This document shows, piece by piece, positions 63,876 through 64,000 of a stretch of DNA of 64,000 nucleotides. Both the position numbers and the translations under genes were made by a program. The notes beneath the pieces were generated by a model, which did not search any database, had not been told where the DNA came from, and worked only from the letters and a program-made list of their open reading frames with translations. Origin of the DNA: Paeniglutamicibacter antarcticus (GTDB lineage: Bacteria > Actinomycetota > Actinomycetes > Actinomycetales > Micrococcaceae); NCBI RefSeq assembly GCF_900010755.1, contig NZ_CZJT01000091.1, positions 112,173-176,172 of the forward strand. The letters are read 5' to 3'. How positions within the stretch are numbered: the stretch's first letter is position 1; each line of letters starts with the position of its first letter.

Positions 63876-64000
63876 TGAACCGTCCCGGATTTGATGCCGC
63901 TGTCTTTCTTGAGAAAGATGGCAACTATGCCCAAGAAATACCCCGCCGAAGCTCGCGACCGTGCCGTACGGATGGTCATCGACCGGCTCTCTGAATATCC
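63876..64000 (+). mobile_element. Left end of an IS3-like insertion sequence (truncated by window)
   Basis: TGAACCGTCCCGG at 63876 looks like an IS3-family terminal inverted repeat, and an orfA-type transposase gene starts about 50 bp inside it. The right end lies beyond the window, so neither the pair of ends nor a target duplication can be checked. Confidence 0.6.
63927..64000 (+). CDS. IS3-family transposase OrfA, N-terminal part
   Basis: Reads MPKKYPAEARDRAVRMVIDR and continues out of the window. The MPKKYP..R..AV.MV start is typical of the helix-turn-helix OrfA of IS3-type elements. An ATG nine bases upstream (63918, in frame) is an alternative start. Confidence 0.75.
   Translation, partial: MPKKYPAEARDRAVRMVIDRLSEY

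Overview
The window is a 64 kb stretch of a high-GC Gram-positive chromosome. Several traits point to Actinomycetota, most likely an Arthrobacter-like member of the Micrococcaceae: strong GC at third codon positions, a DUF222-HNH protein, malate:quinone oxidoreductase, SPW-repeat and DUF4287 proteins, an ilvD / ilvB-ilvN-ilvC / serA layout, and frequent GTG starts. The taxon is an inference from gene content and was not searched.

Layout. 1-12.2 kb: the end of a glycosyltransferase gene, an ABC-F ATPase, a secreted VanY-type carboxypeptidase, small membrane and stress proteins, a GNAT acetyltransferase, a translationally coupled MarR / flavin-monooxygenase pair divergent from an MFS exporter, a DUF222-HNH protein and a PPOX-fold protein. 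12.5-20.0 kb: a large single-component RND exporter with a textbook terminator, then an operon of a Tat-type protein and two multicopper-oxidase-like proteins whose copper motifs are shared between two polypeptides. 20.6-29.7 kb: a proline-rich peptide, two PRC-barrel proteins, a YbdK-type ligase, an XRE/ImmA-like regulator with a broken zinc motif, mqo, a peptide-binding lipoprotein, tRNA-Leu and bcp. 29.7-35.0 kb: an AAA+ ATPase, three identical tRNA-Lys(CTT) genes (two on a 321-bp tandem duplication) and small metabolic genes.

35.1-41.8 kb is the branched-chain amino acid block: ilvD, then an attenuator with a 13-residue leader peptide (Val-Leu-Leu-Val-Ile) and a palindromic operator-like site, then ilvB-ilvN-ilvC. 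Just past ilvC is a less GC-rich membrane-protein gene, followed by a second copy of the last 131 codons of ilvC. That copy differs only at synonymous sites. This looks like insertion of foreign DNA that regenerated the gene end. 42-54.4 kb: a universal stress protein, a cell-wall SH3 protein with a perfect 402-bp internal duplication, another ABC-F ATPase, a Tat-exported beta-propeller-like protein, serA, an NYN nuclease-like protein and metG.

54.4-63.8 kb is a distinctly lower-GC surface-polysaccharide island of tightly overlapping genes: three glycosyltransferases, a hexapeptide acetyltransferase, UDP-glucose dehydrogenase and four proteins of unknown function. The unknowns form two paralogous pairs. 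They are arranged as a repeated module (small beta-type protein, GT2, unknown protein of about 210 aa) on both sides of a GT4-acetyltransferase pair. This repeated module is the best candidate in the window for an undescribed system. The island ends at the left end of an IS3-like element that runs out of the window.
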